From positions 83,862,646 through 83,926,645 of the forward strand of contig CM037585.1 of the NCBI GenBank assembly GCA_021018995.1: a DNA stretch of 64,000 bases, written 5' to 3'. Position numbers and translations under genes: made by a program. Below are positions 11,161-24,347 of this stretch, in pieces (the first letter of the stretch is position 1; every line of letters starts with the position of its first letter). Source of the stretch: Chloranthus sessilifolius. Its lineage: Eukaryota > Streptophyta > Magnoliopsida > Chloranthales > Chloranthaceae. The notes beneath the pieces are model-generated. The model did not search any database. It had not been told where the DNA came from and saw nothing but the letters and a program-made list of their open reading frames with translations.

Positions 11161-12636
11161 GTTTAGGCTTAGGGGGCTTTTTTCTCTCTTAGAACAGAAT
11201 TCTGTTAGTTCTCTTCCTGCAGTAGTTGTAGCCTTCTAATCAGGCTTAGGTAGATTTCTTTTTACTTTTTCTTCTCTCCGTAGTCTAGCATTTGCTGGCT
11301 ATGCCTTTGTATGACTATTTGGAATAGATTAATGGAGTTTCATGATAGGGTGTTTTAATTTTATGGGATTTTTGGTGAGTTGTTCTGTGCAAGGCTGTTA
11401 TCTTGAGATCCTCCATTGATAGGTTGTATTAAGATCAATGGAGGATTGCTTTTAGAGACCTTTTTAGATCCAAGTGACCTGTGTGTCTGGGCTAGCATGC
11501 TCCCATACAAGTCTAGCCCCCACCACAGGATCCACTAGATCTGAAATCCCCATGGGAACTTGTGCTTGTAGCCTTGTGAACATGGTGGTGACAGTAGTGT
11601 TCTCGTTCTATTTTGGTCCCTTGTGAGGAGGATGGCCTCTGGGATAGTCTGTGACTATTTAAGTGGATAGGTTATAGCCTTAGGATGAGGCCAATCCACA
11701 GAGCCAAGACAGATTCTTCTTCTCTGCACTTGTGCTTGTAGCCCTGTGAGAGATTGTACAGAGACAAACTCCCCTGTATTTGTACAGACCCACCATCAGA
11801 TGGCAGATCTGGTTTGGTTATAGAGATTGTAGGCTTGTGACTGGATCACTGCAGCCTTTATACAGCAGTGGACAGCTAGGCCTAAGGTTGTACTCAAACT
11901 CTTGCAGGTTCTGTGTGTCTGGGCTAACATACTCCCATACAAGCCTAGCCCCACACACATCACTTTAGAGGTTGAGGTTCCCTAAGGATTCTTGTGCTTG
12001 TAGCCTGGATGAAGTAGTGCTTACAATGATGAACTTGTTCTGGCCCATCTCTGGACCGTGATTTCCCAATTGGATAGTCTGTGACCATTTAAGTGGACAG
12101 GTTATAGCCATAAAGGGATTGGATCATCACACAGAAATGAGTTGGATTCTTCTTCCTCAGTGGTGATAATATAGCCATTGGACAGGACTTCTATAGCAAC
12201 AGATCTGAATTTGAGTCATGAAACCCATCATATCTGCACCTAATACCATACTTCTCACCCTTTTATATTTATTTTCTCACATTCCACCCTTCTCCTCAAC
12301 CCTTTCTGTAGTTAAATCATTAGATTGCCAAAGAATGTAGGAATAAGTGACCTTAACTCACCTTCCCTTTAGGATTGCCAGATCTGTAATCAGATATGGA
12401 GAGCCTACTACAGATAGCTCCTTTGGAGCTTCAGATCAATTTCCCTGTGGGACAAACTCTTACTTATCAAAACTTGCTACAACAGGCCCTGTATCTTGCA
12501 GGACTATGCATATTTTAGGGTTGCTGCTCTGTCATTTTCAATCCACCTTTCATTCATTTATTTTTATTCACCCCATCCTTATCACTGCCTCCAATAAAGT
12601 CAGTAGCAAGCGCTAGAAATATCCCAACAAGTTTTT

Positions 12637-12654
12637 GGCACCGCTGTCGGGGAC
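12637..12654 (+). other. Primer-binding site, tRNA-Asp type
   Basis: TGGCACCGCTGTCGGGGA, seven bases after the LTR end, with the TTTTTGGC lead typical of Athila elements. It complements the tRNA-Asp 3' end with a few mismatches. Confidence 0.85.
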
Positions 12655-12951
12655 CTTGATCTTATAGTAGACTCTAGAATTTTTGTATTCTTTATTCTTT
12701 GGTAGCTGTACTAGTGAATAACTAATACTGCTGATTTACATGTGGAATTTTTCTTACAGATCTGGACCGTAGAAGAGAAGGAGACTGGAATTGCATTGAG
12801 AATTTAGCTACCTCTGTTTGCACTTCTCTAACCTTCAAAACCCCAGTTTATTTCTCTTTTGAAGATTCCATAAGCAGTTGATTAGGATAGTAGTAATTTT
12901 CTGTTGCGCAATGTGCTTGCGAATTGTTTCCCTTGCTGGTGGTGTGTGTGC

Positions 12952-14938
12952 ATGTTAGGAAGGAGATCTCTCAGTCCTACTTTAGAGCCTGTTAACCCTG
13001 AAATTGAAAGGGGTAGAAGACCGAGAAGGCCCAGACACACCACAGTTGAGCCCCCTATTGGAATAGAGACAGCAATTATGGGTGAAGAGCAACCTAGAAC
13101 ATTGAAGGAATTGAATGCTCCGGATGATTACAATTCTCCATTCAGCATTCAATTCCCAGATGTTCAGGGTAATTATGAGATCAAAACTTCCATCATCCAA
13201 ATGCTTCCCTCTTTCCATGGGCTTAGCAAGGAAGACCCTTACAAGCACATCGACCAGTTCTTGGCCCTGTGCACAACATTTTCCATTGCTGGTTTGGGAC
13301 CAGAAGCCACTAGGCTAAGGCTCTTTCCTTTCTCACTAAAGGACAAGGCCAGCACCTAGTTATCCACTCTCCCAAACAACAGTATCACTACTTGGAAAGA
13401 CCTCCAGACTAGATTTTTGTCCAAATTTTTTCAAGAGACCAAAACCAGCCAGTTGAGGAAGGATATACTTTCTTTTGCCCAGTCCCCAACTGAGGATTTT
13501 AACCAATGCTGGGATAGATTTAAGGAGATGCTCAAGCAATGTCCCCACCACAAGATCCCTGACTGACAGCTTATCCAGAGCTTCTACAATGGGATAGATG
13601 AGAAGAACAGAGACATGGTAGATGCCTTCTTGTGGTGGAACATACATGCATAAAACAGCTGATGAGGCATGGGACTTGTTTGAAGTCATAAGTGAAAATG
13701 TTTTTCAAAAGATGTCCTCCTCCAGAACTGTTCAAGAGCCTTCTCCTTGGCTGGGGGCGGCTGAAACTTCTAAAAGAAAGATGTATGAAGTTAGGGGAAA
13801 TGATGACCTGAGAATACAGATGGCCAATCTTACTGAAAGATTTGATAAACTCTTGACTGTGGTGCAGCCCAGAATGGCAGCACAAGTGATGGAGGCATGT
13901 CTGATATGCCAATCTCCACAGCACACGGTAGAAGAATGTCCATCTGCAGGGCAATACCCTGAGTTTATAATGGAGCAAGCTGCTGCTGCCTAATTTTTTG
14001 GGCAGCAATAATATGGAGGCTACAATAAACAACAGCCATATGGATACCAGCACCAAAATGCTGATTACCAGTGGAGAGACCACCCAAATTTGAGGTGGAG
14101 GCAAGACAATTATATGCAGCCCCAGCAAATGTTGGCCTTACCTCAAAGGCCACAACAGCAGTTTAACCAGGGTTATGCCTAAAGGTCGAATTTCCAACAA
14201 CAGCAACAAAATCAATTGGTAGTTCCCCCACCTCAGCCCCGAAGTGCCTCTTTCGAGGACTAGGTTTTGGCCCAATTGCAAAGCCTTGGACCCTTAAATC
14301 AGACTATGACTTCTCACAGTCAAAGCATTAAGAAGATAGGAGAACAGCTTGGCCAAATAGCCAATGCTCTGGCTAAGAGAGAGGAGGGCAGGTTGCCAAG
14401 CCAACCAATAGCCAACCCAAAGGGCCAGTATTCCAACGGAGAAGGATCCTCAAATTTTGAGGGGGCCAATGCCATTACAGCCTTAAGGTCTGGCAAGCTG
14501 GTAGACAACCAGGTGGGAAAAGAACAAGGAGAGGTCATTCCCAAGGATGTGTCCAATGAAAGTGATACAGATTTTGTTAGGGCACAGAGTAAAGAACTGC
14601 CTGCTACCCTTCAACAAGGAAATAATAAAGTGGTTGTAGTTGAACCTCAGCAGGAGATAAAAATAGAAAAAAGAAAAAAATAAAAGTTCAGCCATAGGCT
14701 TGCAGCTGAGGATCCAGCAGAACCTCAGCTGCCATTTCCTCAAGCTTTGAGTGGCCCTACCCCTTCAGATAAGGGTCAGGCACAAATCGAGGAAATGATG
14801 GAGTCCTTTAAGCAGGTCAAAATAAATTTACCCCTGCTTGATGCAATCCGACAGGTCCCAGCCTATGCAAAGTTTCTGAAAGACCTTCAGACTGGAAAAG
14901 GAAGGCCGAGGCCATTTTCCAAAAGGTCTTTGCATTGA
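12952..14938 (+). pseudogene. gag: gag of the Athila element
   Basis: ATG 12952 begins the frame; stops occur near 13357 and 13564, and a frameshift near 13625 moves it to the next frame. Recognisable parts are a capsid domain (F-H-G-L-S-K-E-D-P-Y-K-H-I-D-Q-F near 13215), a CCHC knuckle C-x2-C-x4-H-x4-C at about 13900-13940, a Q-rich linker (14000-14240) and the conserved end near 14800-14890 (P-L-L-D-A-I-R-Q-V-P-A-Y-A-K-F-L). It would form the particle core. Stops at 13991, 14181 and 14262 add further damage. Confidence 0.85.
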
Positions 14939-17900
14939 TATGCTTAATTTCAGTATTAACTATGACAATACCTGAAAAGTTGCAAGACCCAGGGATACCC
15001 ACTATTCCCTGTATTATTGGTGACCATACGATTGGAAGGGCCCTTTTAGACCTTGGAGCAAGTGTTAACCTGCTACCATACAATGTATATCAGCAGTTAG
15101 GTTTGGGGGAGCTTAAGCCCACCCCCATTGTTCTATTGATGTCTGATAGGTCTGAGAGGAGACTCATGAGTGTGGTTGAGGATGTCCTAGTGGGGGTAGA
15201 CAAGTTCTTCTACCCTGCAGACTTCCTTGTTTTGGATATGGGTTGTAACAAGAGTACATCCCCGATACCTGTCATTCTGGGCAGACCATTTTTGGCTACT
15301 GCCAATGCATGCATTCAATGCAGGTCTGGGATTATGGAAGTCACTTTCGAACATATGAAAGTTGAGCTTAATATGTACAACAGTGCAAGGTACCCTCAGC
15401 TAGACAATGAGGAATGCTTTACAGTAGATGTACTAGAAGAAATTGTTGAAGAAGAATTGCCCACTCTGCTGGAGTGGAGCAACATTGCCACTGATTTAAC
15501 TAAAGTTTGGAGCATGGTGGAGGAAGGAAGCCTAGCTTTAATGCCAGAAGACACACCCCCAATGAGGTCTTCTGTGGGCTTAGTGCAGCATTCCAATTGG
15601 AAACCTACATTGCTGCCCCTTCCTCCAACCAATAATACACCAATCCTGCCATCCATACAGAAAGCCCCTGATCTGGAGCTCAAGAAGCTGTCAGAGACAT
15701 TAAAATATGCTTTCCTCGGGAAAGAAGAAAAACTTCCTGTGATTATCTCATCCTCTCTAACTAGTGAGCAAGAGGAGAAATTGCTAACAGTTCTGAGGAA
15801 GCACAGGAAATCAATTGGCTGGACCATTGCTGATCTGGGAGGAATTGATGCATCAATCTGTATGCATAGGATTCATCTGGAGGAGGGTTCATCACCCTCC
15901 AGGGAAATGCAGAGGAAACTTAATCCTCACATGGTGGTCGTGAAAGAAATTATTAAGTTGCTAGATGCTGGGGTAATTTACCCGATCTCTGATTCTGAAT
16001 GGGTGGCACCAATCCAGGTGGTACCCAAGAAATCTGGCATAACAGTAATTACAAACAAGTCTGGAGAGTTGAGACCAGCCAGGGAGACCACTGGCTGGAG
16101 AGTTTGCATCGATTATCGAAAACTCAACTCCAAGACCAGAAAAGACCACTTCCCTCTCCCTTTTATTGATCAAATTTTAGATAAGTTGGCTAGGAAGGCT
16201 TTTTACTATTTTCTTGATGGGTACTCAAGGTATAACCAGATCCCTGTGCACCCTTTGGATCAAGAGAAAACTACTTTTACTTGTCCTTTTGGCACTTTTG
16301 CTTACAGAAGGATGCCTTTTGATGTAATGCCCTGACCACCTTCAGGTGTATGTATGCCATTTTTTCTGATATGATTGACAAATTCTTGGAAATTTTCATG
16401 AATGACTTTTCAGCTTATGGGGATAGCTTTGACCAATGTCTACAACACCTCCATCAAGTCCTACAGAGATGTGAAGAGACTAATTTGGTCTTAAGTTGGG
16501 AGAAGAGTTACTTCATGGTAACACAGGGAATTGTGTTGGGCCATGTAGTCTCTAAAGATGGGATTGAGGTAGACAAGGCAAAAGTTGACCTCATTAAAAA
16601 TTTGCCCCCTCTAAGAACAGTCAATCAAATCAGGTCATTCCTTGGGCATGCTGGATTCTACAGGAGGTTTATCAAAGACTTCAGCAAAATTGCCAAGCCA
16701 TTGTGCCACCTGCTCTGTCAGGATGTGCCCTTTGACTTCTCTGTTGAATGTCTGAAGGCTTTTGAAACTTTGAAAAGTTGCCTCACCTCTGCCCCTGTAC
16801 TTCAAACACCTGACTATACCTTGCCCTTCGAGTTGATGTGTGATGCATCTGACTTGGCAATAGGTGCTGTCTTGGGCCAGAGAAAAGACAAGCTGCCAGT
16901 GGTCATTGCTTATCTCAGCAAAGCACTTGCTGAAGCTCAGCTGAACTACACAACCACTGAGAAAGAGCTTCTGGCAGTGGTTTTCGTTGTGGAAAAGTTT
17001 AGACCTTACCTACTTGGGTCTAAAACTGTCATCTTCATTGACCAATCAGCATTAAAGTACCTACTATCCAAGAAGGATGCAAAGCCCAGATTGATTAGAT
17101 GGATACCTATTATAGGAGTTTGACATCAAAATCAAGGGCAAGAAGGGTGTAGAAAATGTGGTGGCTAACCACTTGTCCAGAATTATGTTGGAGAAAGGTG
17201 TTAATGACCTTGCTATAAATGATGTCTTCCCGGATGAGCAACTGTTTGCCATCCAATCTTTAGTTCCTTGGTATGCACATATTGTCAACTATCTAGTTAT
17301 AGGCAAGACCCCTTCCCATTGGACAAAAATGGATAAAGACCTATTTTTCTCACAGGTCAAATTCTTTTTCTGGGAAGAACCTTGCCTGTACAAGTATTGT
17401 GTAGACCAAATCATTCGAAAATGTATCCCCGAAAGTGATATCCCCAGTATTCTGGCCATGTGCCATGAAAATGCCTGTGGGGGTCATTTTAGTGGGAGAA
17501 AAATAGCTGACAAAGTACTGCACTGTGGTTTATATTGGCCTTCTCTTTTCAGAGATGCCCATACACACTGTAAGGCCTGTGAAAGATGTCAGAGAATAGG
17601 AGGGCTGTCCAAAAAAAATTCCATGCCTTTACAGCCCATCCTTGTTGTTGAACTGTTTGACGTGTGGGGCATTGATTTTATGGGCCCCTTTCCTCCTTCA
17701 AATGATTTTCATTTCATCTTAGTGCCAGTGGACTATGTTTCCAAATGGGTAGAAGCCATTGCCACTAGAACTAATAATAATCAAGTAGTCCTCAAGTTCA
17801 TAAAGCAGAATATCTTCTCCAGATTTGGCACTCCCAGAGCCATTATTAGTGATGGGGGAAGCCATTTCTGTAACAGAAATTTCGAGAGCTTGCTCAAGAA

Positions 17901-18561
17901 ATACTCTGTTACCCATAGGATTGCTACTCCCTACCACCCACAAACCAGTGGGCAAGTTGAAATTTCCAATAGGGAGATCAAGCATATCCTTGAGAAGACT
18001 GTGAGGACTGATAGGAAGGATTGGGCTGACAAACTTAATGATGCACTGTGGGCTTATAGGACTGCCTATAAGACTCCCATTGGCATGTCCCCATTCAGAA
18101 TGGTGTATGGCAAGGCCTGTCATCTCCGAGTGGAGTTAGAACACAAGGCCTATTGGGCCATCAAACAGTTAAACTTAGATTTAACCTCTGCCGGTCATCA
18201 TAGGTTGCTGCAGCTGTTAGAATTAGAAGAACTAAGGATGGATGCATATGCCAATACAAGGATCTACAAGGAAAGGTCCAAAGCTTTCTTTGACAAAGGG
18301 CTGTTGAGGAAGAGTTTCACTGCTGGTGATAAGGTTTGGTTGTTTAACTCCAAACTTAAATTTTTTCCAGGCAAATTGAAATCCAGATGGGAAGGTCCTT
18401 ACATTGTCATGCATGTTTTCCCATCTGGTGCTGTGGAAATCAAGGATCCTAAGTCTGGGAGACTCTTGAAAGTGAATGGTCAGCAGCTTAAGCCTTGTTT
18501 TGAAAAACCTGTCGACCTTTTGGATACCATTCACTGTCAAGGGGATCCTTCTTCAAACTGA
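14935..18561 (+). pseudogene. pol: pol of the Athila element (protease, RT, RNase H, integrase)
   Basis: Protease motif L-L-D-L-G-A-S-V-N near 15045. RT starts near 15930 and is frameshifted in the segment before 16350. Its catalytic box reads F-M-N-D-F-S, where Athila elements have D-D. RNase H lies near 16840 (C-D-A-S-D). A second frameshift near 17105-17125 precedes the linker. The integrase (17400-18250) looks intact: zinc motif C-x2-C near 17580, then catalytic D (G-I-D-F-M-G-P), D (I-S-D-G-G-S) and E (G-Q-V-E-I-S-N). It ends at a TGA at 18559. The integrase could still be functional; RT is not. Confidence 0.9.
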
Positions 18562-19727
18562 TTCCACAGGTATATCATTACTGTATCATGTGTACTTAGT
18601 TTTTGTTTGATTTTGATTCCTTTCTTTAGTTTCTTTTCTCTAGGATTAGCTAGCGGCCTTATCTGAATTTTGACCTATCTGTATTTTAAGCTTTTGATGC
18701 ATGATTTAATTCTTACTGCTTTTGGATTACTTGCTTTTGATTGAATGCCTATTGTGGGAGATTGTTTTTGGGTGAATATCTGAGTTTACATATGTCTAGA
18801 GGTAGCCGTAGGAGAGAGTCATGCCATGGACCCAACCACAAGCCATCAAGCAAAGGGGCAGAACAGAGAGCACATGCTCTCTATTTTATATCTTACTGTC
18901 GCTGGGTCCAAAGTGAAAGTTTGGGAGACTATCGCGAGATTCAATAGCTCTCACTAGAATAAAGAGAAAGTCTGAGATAAGTTCACGTAGTTCCCATGGA
19001 TACATTCCATTCGCTGTCGCAAGATTCATGCATATCTAAGAACTCTTTGCGAGATTCACATAGAGCCATAAAATTGTTGTCGTGCGATTCCTCTACACCA
19101 GCGAACCTCTCGCGCGGTCCACAGTAACCTGTTCAGTAGTCATCGCACGATTATTAATCTGTCGTGAGGTTCACATGGTAATCTGGGTGACTCTCACGCA
19201 CTTCCACTGAAAGACTCCATTTACTGTCGCGAGCTTCTAAGTCTGTCGCGAGATTAAAATGTACCTCTAAGCTTCTCGCACAATCCAAATAGAGCCTTCA
19301 GAATCGCTCGCACAATTCACATGAATTCATCTCACTCTGTCGCACGTTTCAAGGACAACTCTAGAGATTGTCGCGCAATCCAGATTTAATCCAAACCTTT
19401 GCTAGGATAATTCCCAACCCCGTGACCAGTAGATCCAAAGCACGCCGAGCTTCGCGATAGGTATTTCAACCCTGCGCTTTGCCCTTCTCTCATTATCTCT
19501 TTCATTTCTTCACTCTGCGAAACTCTAGCTCCTAGCACTCTCTCCCTTCTCTCCTCCAGCCTCACTCTTACAGCTCATCCTTCACTCCACAAATCTCTCA
19601 AAGTGCTCCTAGCATCACCCTCATCCATTGCCCTCTGCTCAGAGACCTTAAGGTGCCCTGTGCGTCAAATCATACCAAACCCTAGGTCTCAGTCACCATT
19701 TGCTCACACCCAGAGACAGAGTTTGAT
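18562..19727 (+). other. Spacer between pol and the extra ORF, with CpG motif array
   Basis: No gene. From about 18910 to 19460 it contains some 15 copies of a TCGCG-RATTC-like motif (TATCGCGAGATTC, GTCGTGCGATTC, TGTCGCGAGATTA), at intervals of roughly 30-40 bp. This resembles the array in U3. After it comes a pyrimidine-rich leader (19470-19700). TTTTATATCT at 18885 is a weak TATA candidate before the array. Likely the promoter region of the downstream ORF, by inference. Confidence 0.65.
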
Positions 19728-21367
19728 ATGGCTCCTAAATCTACCCAAAAGAGAAAAGGGAAGGACAAGGACCCTGTGGAGGCCACCCCTAAAAAGGCCA
19801 AGACTTCAAAGTCTCCCAAAAAGGGAAAAGAAATGGTTGAGGAGGTGGTGGTACCATCCACAAAGTTCTCTACTCCTTCTGAGCTCATGCAGTCCATTCC
19901 ATTGGAGCCTGAAACAGCGTTTGATGTACCATACTTTGAGAACCAGCCTTTATCTGCCCCTGCAATATAATTCATGAGTAAAGTGGGCCTAATGCCATTG
20001 ATGAAAGCTATTCCGGCACTAGCCTACCCTAGGCTAGTGCAGCTATTCTACCAGCACATCAAGGTCGAGACGGACAGCAATGGTCAAGAGTGCCTACAAG
20101 TGAAGATTGACGATTTTGGTATGTTAGTGGGCCCAAAGATGATTGCTGAAGTTTTTGGCATCCCGGCAACAATCAATCCTTGCTGTGGATATGGCCCCCC
20201 TCTGACTGCATCGATTGACACAATTGCAAGAACCCTAACTAGAGGAATAAAAGCAACAGGGGATTCAATCAGACGGAGGGAACTAGAGCCTGAACTGCTA
20301 TTCATTGATCAAGTCCTGCGCAAGAATATCTATTGCTCAGGACATCAGCAGGAGAGGAGAACCCCAATTACGGATGCTGTCTACTCCTACCACATGGGCC
20401 ATGGCTTCCATGCTACCTGGCTGATTTTTGAGGCTATGAAGGACGTGGTGAAGAAGTTAGGATCCAACAAAAAGCCTCACACCCTACCCTTTGCAAGAGT
20501 CATCACCCTACTATTGATAAAAGGGGGCTACAAGATAGGGAAGACTGAAGAAGCCACCACCCTTACCCCTACCACATTTGCGAAGAGGCAATGGGGCATC
20601 AGCAGAAGCTTGATGGGGGGTCAAAGAAAGAAGAAAGCTGAAGCTCAAGCCCAGCCCAAACAAGGAGAAGCAGCAGCAGCCCTGCTATAAAGGAGGTGCC
20701 TCTAGAGACTATTACTTCCGTCTCTGCAGTAGCAGCCACTTCCCCCCCAGCTTCTATCCCTGCATCCACTACTCCTCTTACATCCATCTCTCACCCTCCT
20801 CTATTTCCAATCTCTATGCCCACTCCCCCTTCCCCTGTGCTTGGTCCATGGGAGGACTCACCTTCCCCTACCCTACCTCAATACGCAACTACAATTCCTC
20901 CCTCAATTCCACCAAAGCCTGCTAGCCGCCCACTCATATCATACAAGAAATGCAAAACCACTGCACCCATTCCAACCATCTCCCAGACACCACCTTCAAT
21001 TCCTTCCTCCTCCATTGACCCACCCCACCTTGAAGAAACTACTCCCCTAGCCATTTCCACTACATTCCCTCTCCCCGACATTGATTTAACCCTCAACACC
21101 TCCATTGGCTTCCAAGCCTTCATCTCATCCTTCCTGAACACCATGCCCACCTACTACACCCCTCTGCCAGACTCCCCAACTACCTCACCATAACCAGTGA
21201 GAATTGGGCCTACAAAATATTTTCTATTTGAGGAGTGATTGAGGCAAATTTCTTCTAGCCTTAAGGACTGGTTGAGTCAATGTGATCACCAGAAGTTTGG
21301 TAACTCCAAGTTGAAACAACTGACAGCACTCATTGACACTTAGGAAAGGATCAAGGCCTCCTCTTGA
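19728..21367 (+). pseudogene. Extra 3' ORF of the Athila element (putative plant transposon protein domain)
   Basis: ATG 19728 starts a Lys-rich N-terminus (M-A-P-K-S), then a globular part with Y-P-R-L-V-Q-L-F-Y-Q near 20030 and L-P-F-A-R-V-I near 20490. A Pro/Ser/Thr-rich stretch (20696-21190) and a short C-terminal segment follow. Breaks: TAA at 19968, a frameshift near 20690, stops at 21191 and beyond. It takes the place where other Athila elements have an env-like gene, but I see no signal peptide or membrane segment. The core matches extra ORFs of Tekay-1 and Tekay-2 and resembles the family named 'putative plant transposon protein'. Function unknown. Confidence 0.65.
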
Positions 21368-21879
21368 ACAGTTTGAGCCTAAACAGACCAAACCCTAATG
21401 CAACTGCCCTTGTTCATACACTTCTTGAGCTTCAAAATCCAATTTTCTTCAAAACACACCTGAATATCTGTACCTAAGCCTATGGATCTGACTTAACCTT
21501 ACCCTCACTCTGAGAATTCAGAAGGTAAAGGAGAATGAGTTAAAGATGGACTAGCTAGGGTCAACATTAAATGAGTGGATGAGAATTATCTGAAGTTCTA
21601 GCAGTGCAACAACTGAGGAAAAAGGTGGCAATTCATCAAAGTAAAAATAAAAAGAAATGAAAAGAAGAAAACTGCATCAGAAAGAAAAGAAAACAATAAT
21701 AAAGAGGAGTAAGAAAGGAATCAAGAGGAAAACCCTCAGGAGACTTCACTCCTCCCCTAGGGATCACCTAGGGGTTTAAAAGTCTTGGTACATATGCTAA
21801 ATGTATCCGTGCTCCCTACGAAAGTGGCAGTTAATTTCTGTAGATTTTTAGTGTGGCTTTGCTAAGGGACTAGCAAAGA
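21368..21879 (+). other. Non-coding 3' region of the Athila element
   Basis: About 500 bp between the extra ORF and the polypurine tract. Purine-rich near 21620-21750 (AAAAGAAATGAAAAG-like). No ORF or motif array seen. Confidence 0.6.
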
Positions 21880-21893
21880 TTAGGTTTGGGGTG
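21880..21893 (+). other. Polypurine tract of the Athila element
   Basis: TAGGTTTGGGGTG directly before the 3' LTR; G-rich priming site for plus-strand DNA, of the form usual in Athila. Confidence 0.7.
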
Positions 21894-24347
21894 TGTTAAG
21901 ACATGAAAAGTACCACTTTTCACCCCTTAACTTAGCCTCTGTTAGACCCTTATCCATCTAATAAATGTGTGTTAAGTCATTTCTGTAGGTAATAAACAGC
22001 AGCTGCAATCAGGCCTGAACCCTGTTAAGGAGCCCACTTTTGCCCCAGAAGTCCCTCAGAATGATGACAGCTGAACCCAGACAAGAATCGAACCTCCCGC
22101 AACTTTCACAAGTGTTAAAGGATTTAGAAATTGAGCCTCGCGAGTCTCCCAAAACTTCATTTCCAAATTACCCACACTATTCTGGCGCAGTCGAGTGACA
22201 GAGGGGTTTCAGAATCATACTTCGCACAGATCTCACGAAACTTAATTTTAATTGCTCATGTAGTCTCACGCAGCTCAAGAAAGCAGCTCTCAAGCCTCAC
22301 GCAGTTCACTCAGATCAGCTGAGGAGAGAGACCTCCAAGTATTTTGGCGCGCAGTTGTCGCGCAGTGGCCGTGGGATGCAAAACTTTAGAAAAATCTCTC
22401 GCGCAATTCAGAAACCAATGCACATCATGTTCTCGCGAGGATCCTTGCGAAGATCCATTGTGAAACAAATTACTCGCGCGATTCCCGTGCCATTCAAAAG
22501 GAAAGTGCACTCCCACAAAGACCAGAGCAATCCAGCGAGAATTCAATGCTCTATCACGCGACTATTTCAGCTGCAACTAAGACAACCCCACGACGGCTAG
22601 AATTTCAAGTTTATCCAATCTCGCGAAGACTGTGCTACCACGTGACCGTCTTGGAAACCAGTGCTACCTAGCGAGGCTCTGAACTCTAACTCTTCCTCAC
22701 TTCTGCAGACGACATTCTGGGAACTTCCAGCAATTACGGCATGCTTTCCAACGCTTCAATTCCCGTGCACATGCCCCGAGGCATCCAAGGAATAGTATTA
22801 GACCACGTGGCATCGTTAAGATTAGGGTTTCCTAACCCTAATGCGCCGCCAAGCTGACTGCTATATAAACATATGCCTGGTTTAGGCTTAGGGGGCTTTC
22901 TTCTCTCTTAGAATAGAATTCTATTAGTTCTCTTCCTGCAGTAGCTGTAGACTTCTAGTAAGGCTTAGGTAGATTTCTTTTTACTTTTTCTTCTCTCCAG
23001 AGTCCAGCATTTGCTGGCTATGCCTTTGTATGACTATTTGGAATAGATTAATGGAGTTTCATGAGAGGGTGTTTTACTTTTATGGGATTTTTGGTGAGTT
23101 GTTCTGTGCAAGGTTGTTATCTTAAGATCCTCCATTGATAGGTTGTATTAAGATCAATGGAGGACTGCTTTTAGAGACCTTTTTAGATCCAAGTGACCTA
23201 TGTGTCTGGGCTAACATGCTCCCATTCAAGCCTAGCCCCCACCACAGGATCCACTAGATTTGAAATACCCACGAGAACTTGTGCCTGTAGCCTTGTGAAC
23301 ATGGTGGTGACAGCAGTGTTCTCATTCTATTTTGGTCCCTTGTGAGGAGGATAGCCTCTGGGATAGTCTGTGACCATTTAAGTGAACAGGTTATAGCCTT
23401 AGGGTGAGGCTAATCCACAGAGCCAAGACGGATTCTTCTTCTCTGCACTTGTGCTTGTAGCCCTGTGAGAGATTGTACAGAGACAAACTCCCCTGTATTT
23501 GTACAGACCCACCATCAGATGGCAGATCTGGTTTGGTTATAGAGATTGTAGGCTTGTGACTGGATCACTGCAGTCTTTATACAGCAGTGGACAGCTAGGC
23601 CTAAGGCTGTACTCAAACTCTTGCTGGTTCTGTGTGTCTGGGCTAACATGCTCCCATACAAGCCTAGCCCCACACACAGCACTTTAGAGGTTGAGGTTCC
23701 CTAAGGATTCTTGTGCTTGTAGCCTGGATGAAGTAGTGCTTACAATGATGAACTTGTTCTGACCCATCTCTGGACCGTGATTCTCCAATTGGATAGTCTG
23801 TGACCATTTAAGTGGACAGGTTATAGCCATAAAGGTATTGGATCATGGCACAGAAATGAGTTGGATTCTTCTTCCTCAGTGGTGATAATGTTGCCATTGG
23901 ACTGGACTTCTATAGCAGCAGATCTGAATCTGAGTCACGAAACCCATCAGATCTGCACCTAATACCATACTTCTCACCCTTTTATATTAATTTTCTCACA
24001 TTCCACCCTTCTCCTCAACCCTTTCTGTAGTTAAATCATTAGATTGCCAAGAATGTTGGAATAAGTGACCTTAACTCACCTTCCCTTTAGGATTTCCAGA
24101 TCTGTAATCAGATCTGGAGTGCCTACTACAGATAACTCCTTTAGAGCTTCAGATCAATTTTCCTGTGGGAAAAACTCTTACATATCAAAACTTGCTACAA
24201 CAGGCCCTGTATCTTGCAAGACTGTGCATATTTTAGGCTTGCTGCTCTGTCATTTTCAATCCACCTTTCATTCATTTATTTTTATTCACCCCATCCTTAT
24301 CACTACCTCCAATAAAGTCAGTAGCAAGCACTAGAAATATCCCAACA
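21894..24347 (+). repeat. 3' LTR of the Athila element
   Basis: 2454 bp, same ends as the 5' LTR, with TATA box at 22862-22869. The motif array (22130-22690) has lost several CpGs relative to the 5' LTR, for example CTCGCGCAG to CTCACGCAG. This is as expected from deamination of methylated cytosines. Confidence 0.95.

Larger units (their letters stand above)
10167..12629 (+). repeat. 5' LTR of the Athila element
   Basis: 2463 bp, TG...CA ends, matched by 21894-24347. U3 carries a dense set of CTCGCGCAG / TCGCGARAT-like motifs from 10360 to 10970, followed by TATATAAA at 11153-11160. The rest (R/U5) is non-coding; short frames such as 11780-11968 and 12347-12616 occur in both LTRs but show no domain. 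Confidence 0.95.
10167..24347 (+). mobile_element. Athila-lineage Ty3/Gypsy retrotransposon, complete but mutated
   Basis: 14.18 kb with LTRs starting TGTTAAGACATG and ending CCCAACA, GCTTG duplications, a tRNA-Asp primer site, gag, pol, a motif-rich spacer, an extra 3' ORF and a polypurine tract. The LTRs look nearly identical by eye, so insertion is fairly recent compared with the host Tekay-1. The primer site and the pol type (D-L-G-A-S protease) place it in Athila. It has at least three frameshifts and a substituted RT catalytic residue, so it is not autonomous now. Confidence 0.95.

Noticed and set aside
13571..14128. 185-codon antisense frame opposite Athila gag
   Set aside because: Overlaps the CCHC-bearing sense frame; no recognisable domain.
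15396..15827. Long antisense frame opposite Athila pol
   Set aside because: Shadow of the protease-RT coding strand; no domain and no own promoter.
19728..20690. Athila 3' ORF as an env-like gene
   Set aside because: No signal peptide, membrane segment or cysteine pattern; its core matches the accessory ORFs of the Tekay elements instead.
20878..21150. Antisense 90-codon frame opposite the Pro/Ser-rich part of the Athila extra ORF
   Set aside because: Composition is the mirror of the sense frame; no independent support.
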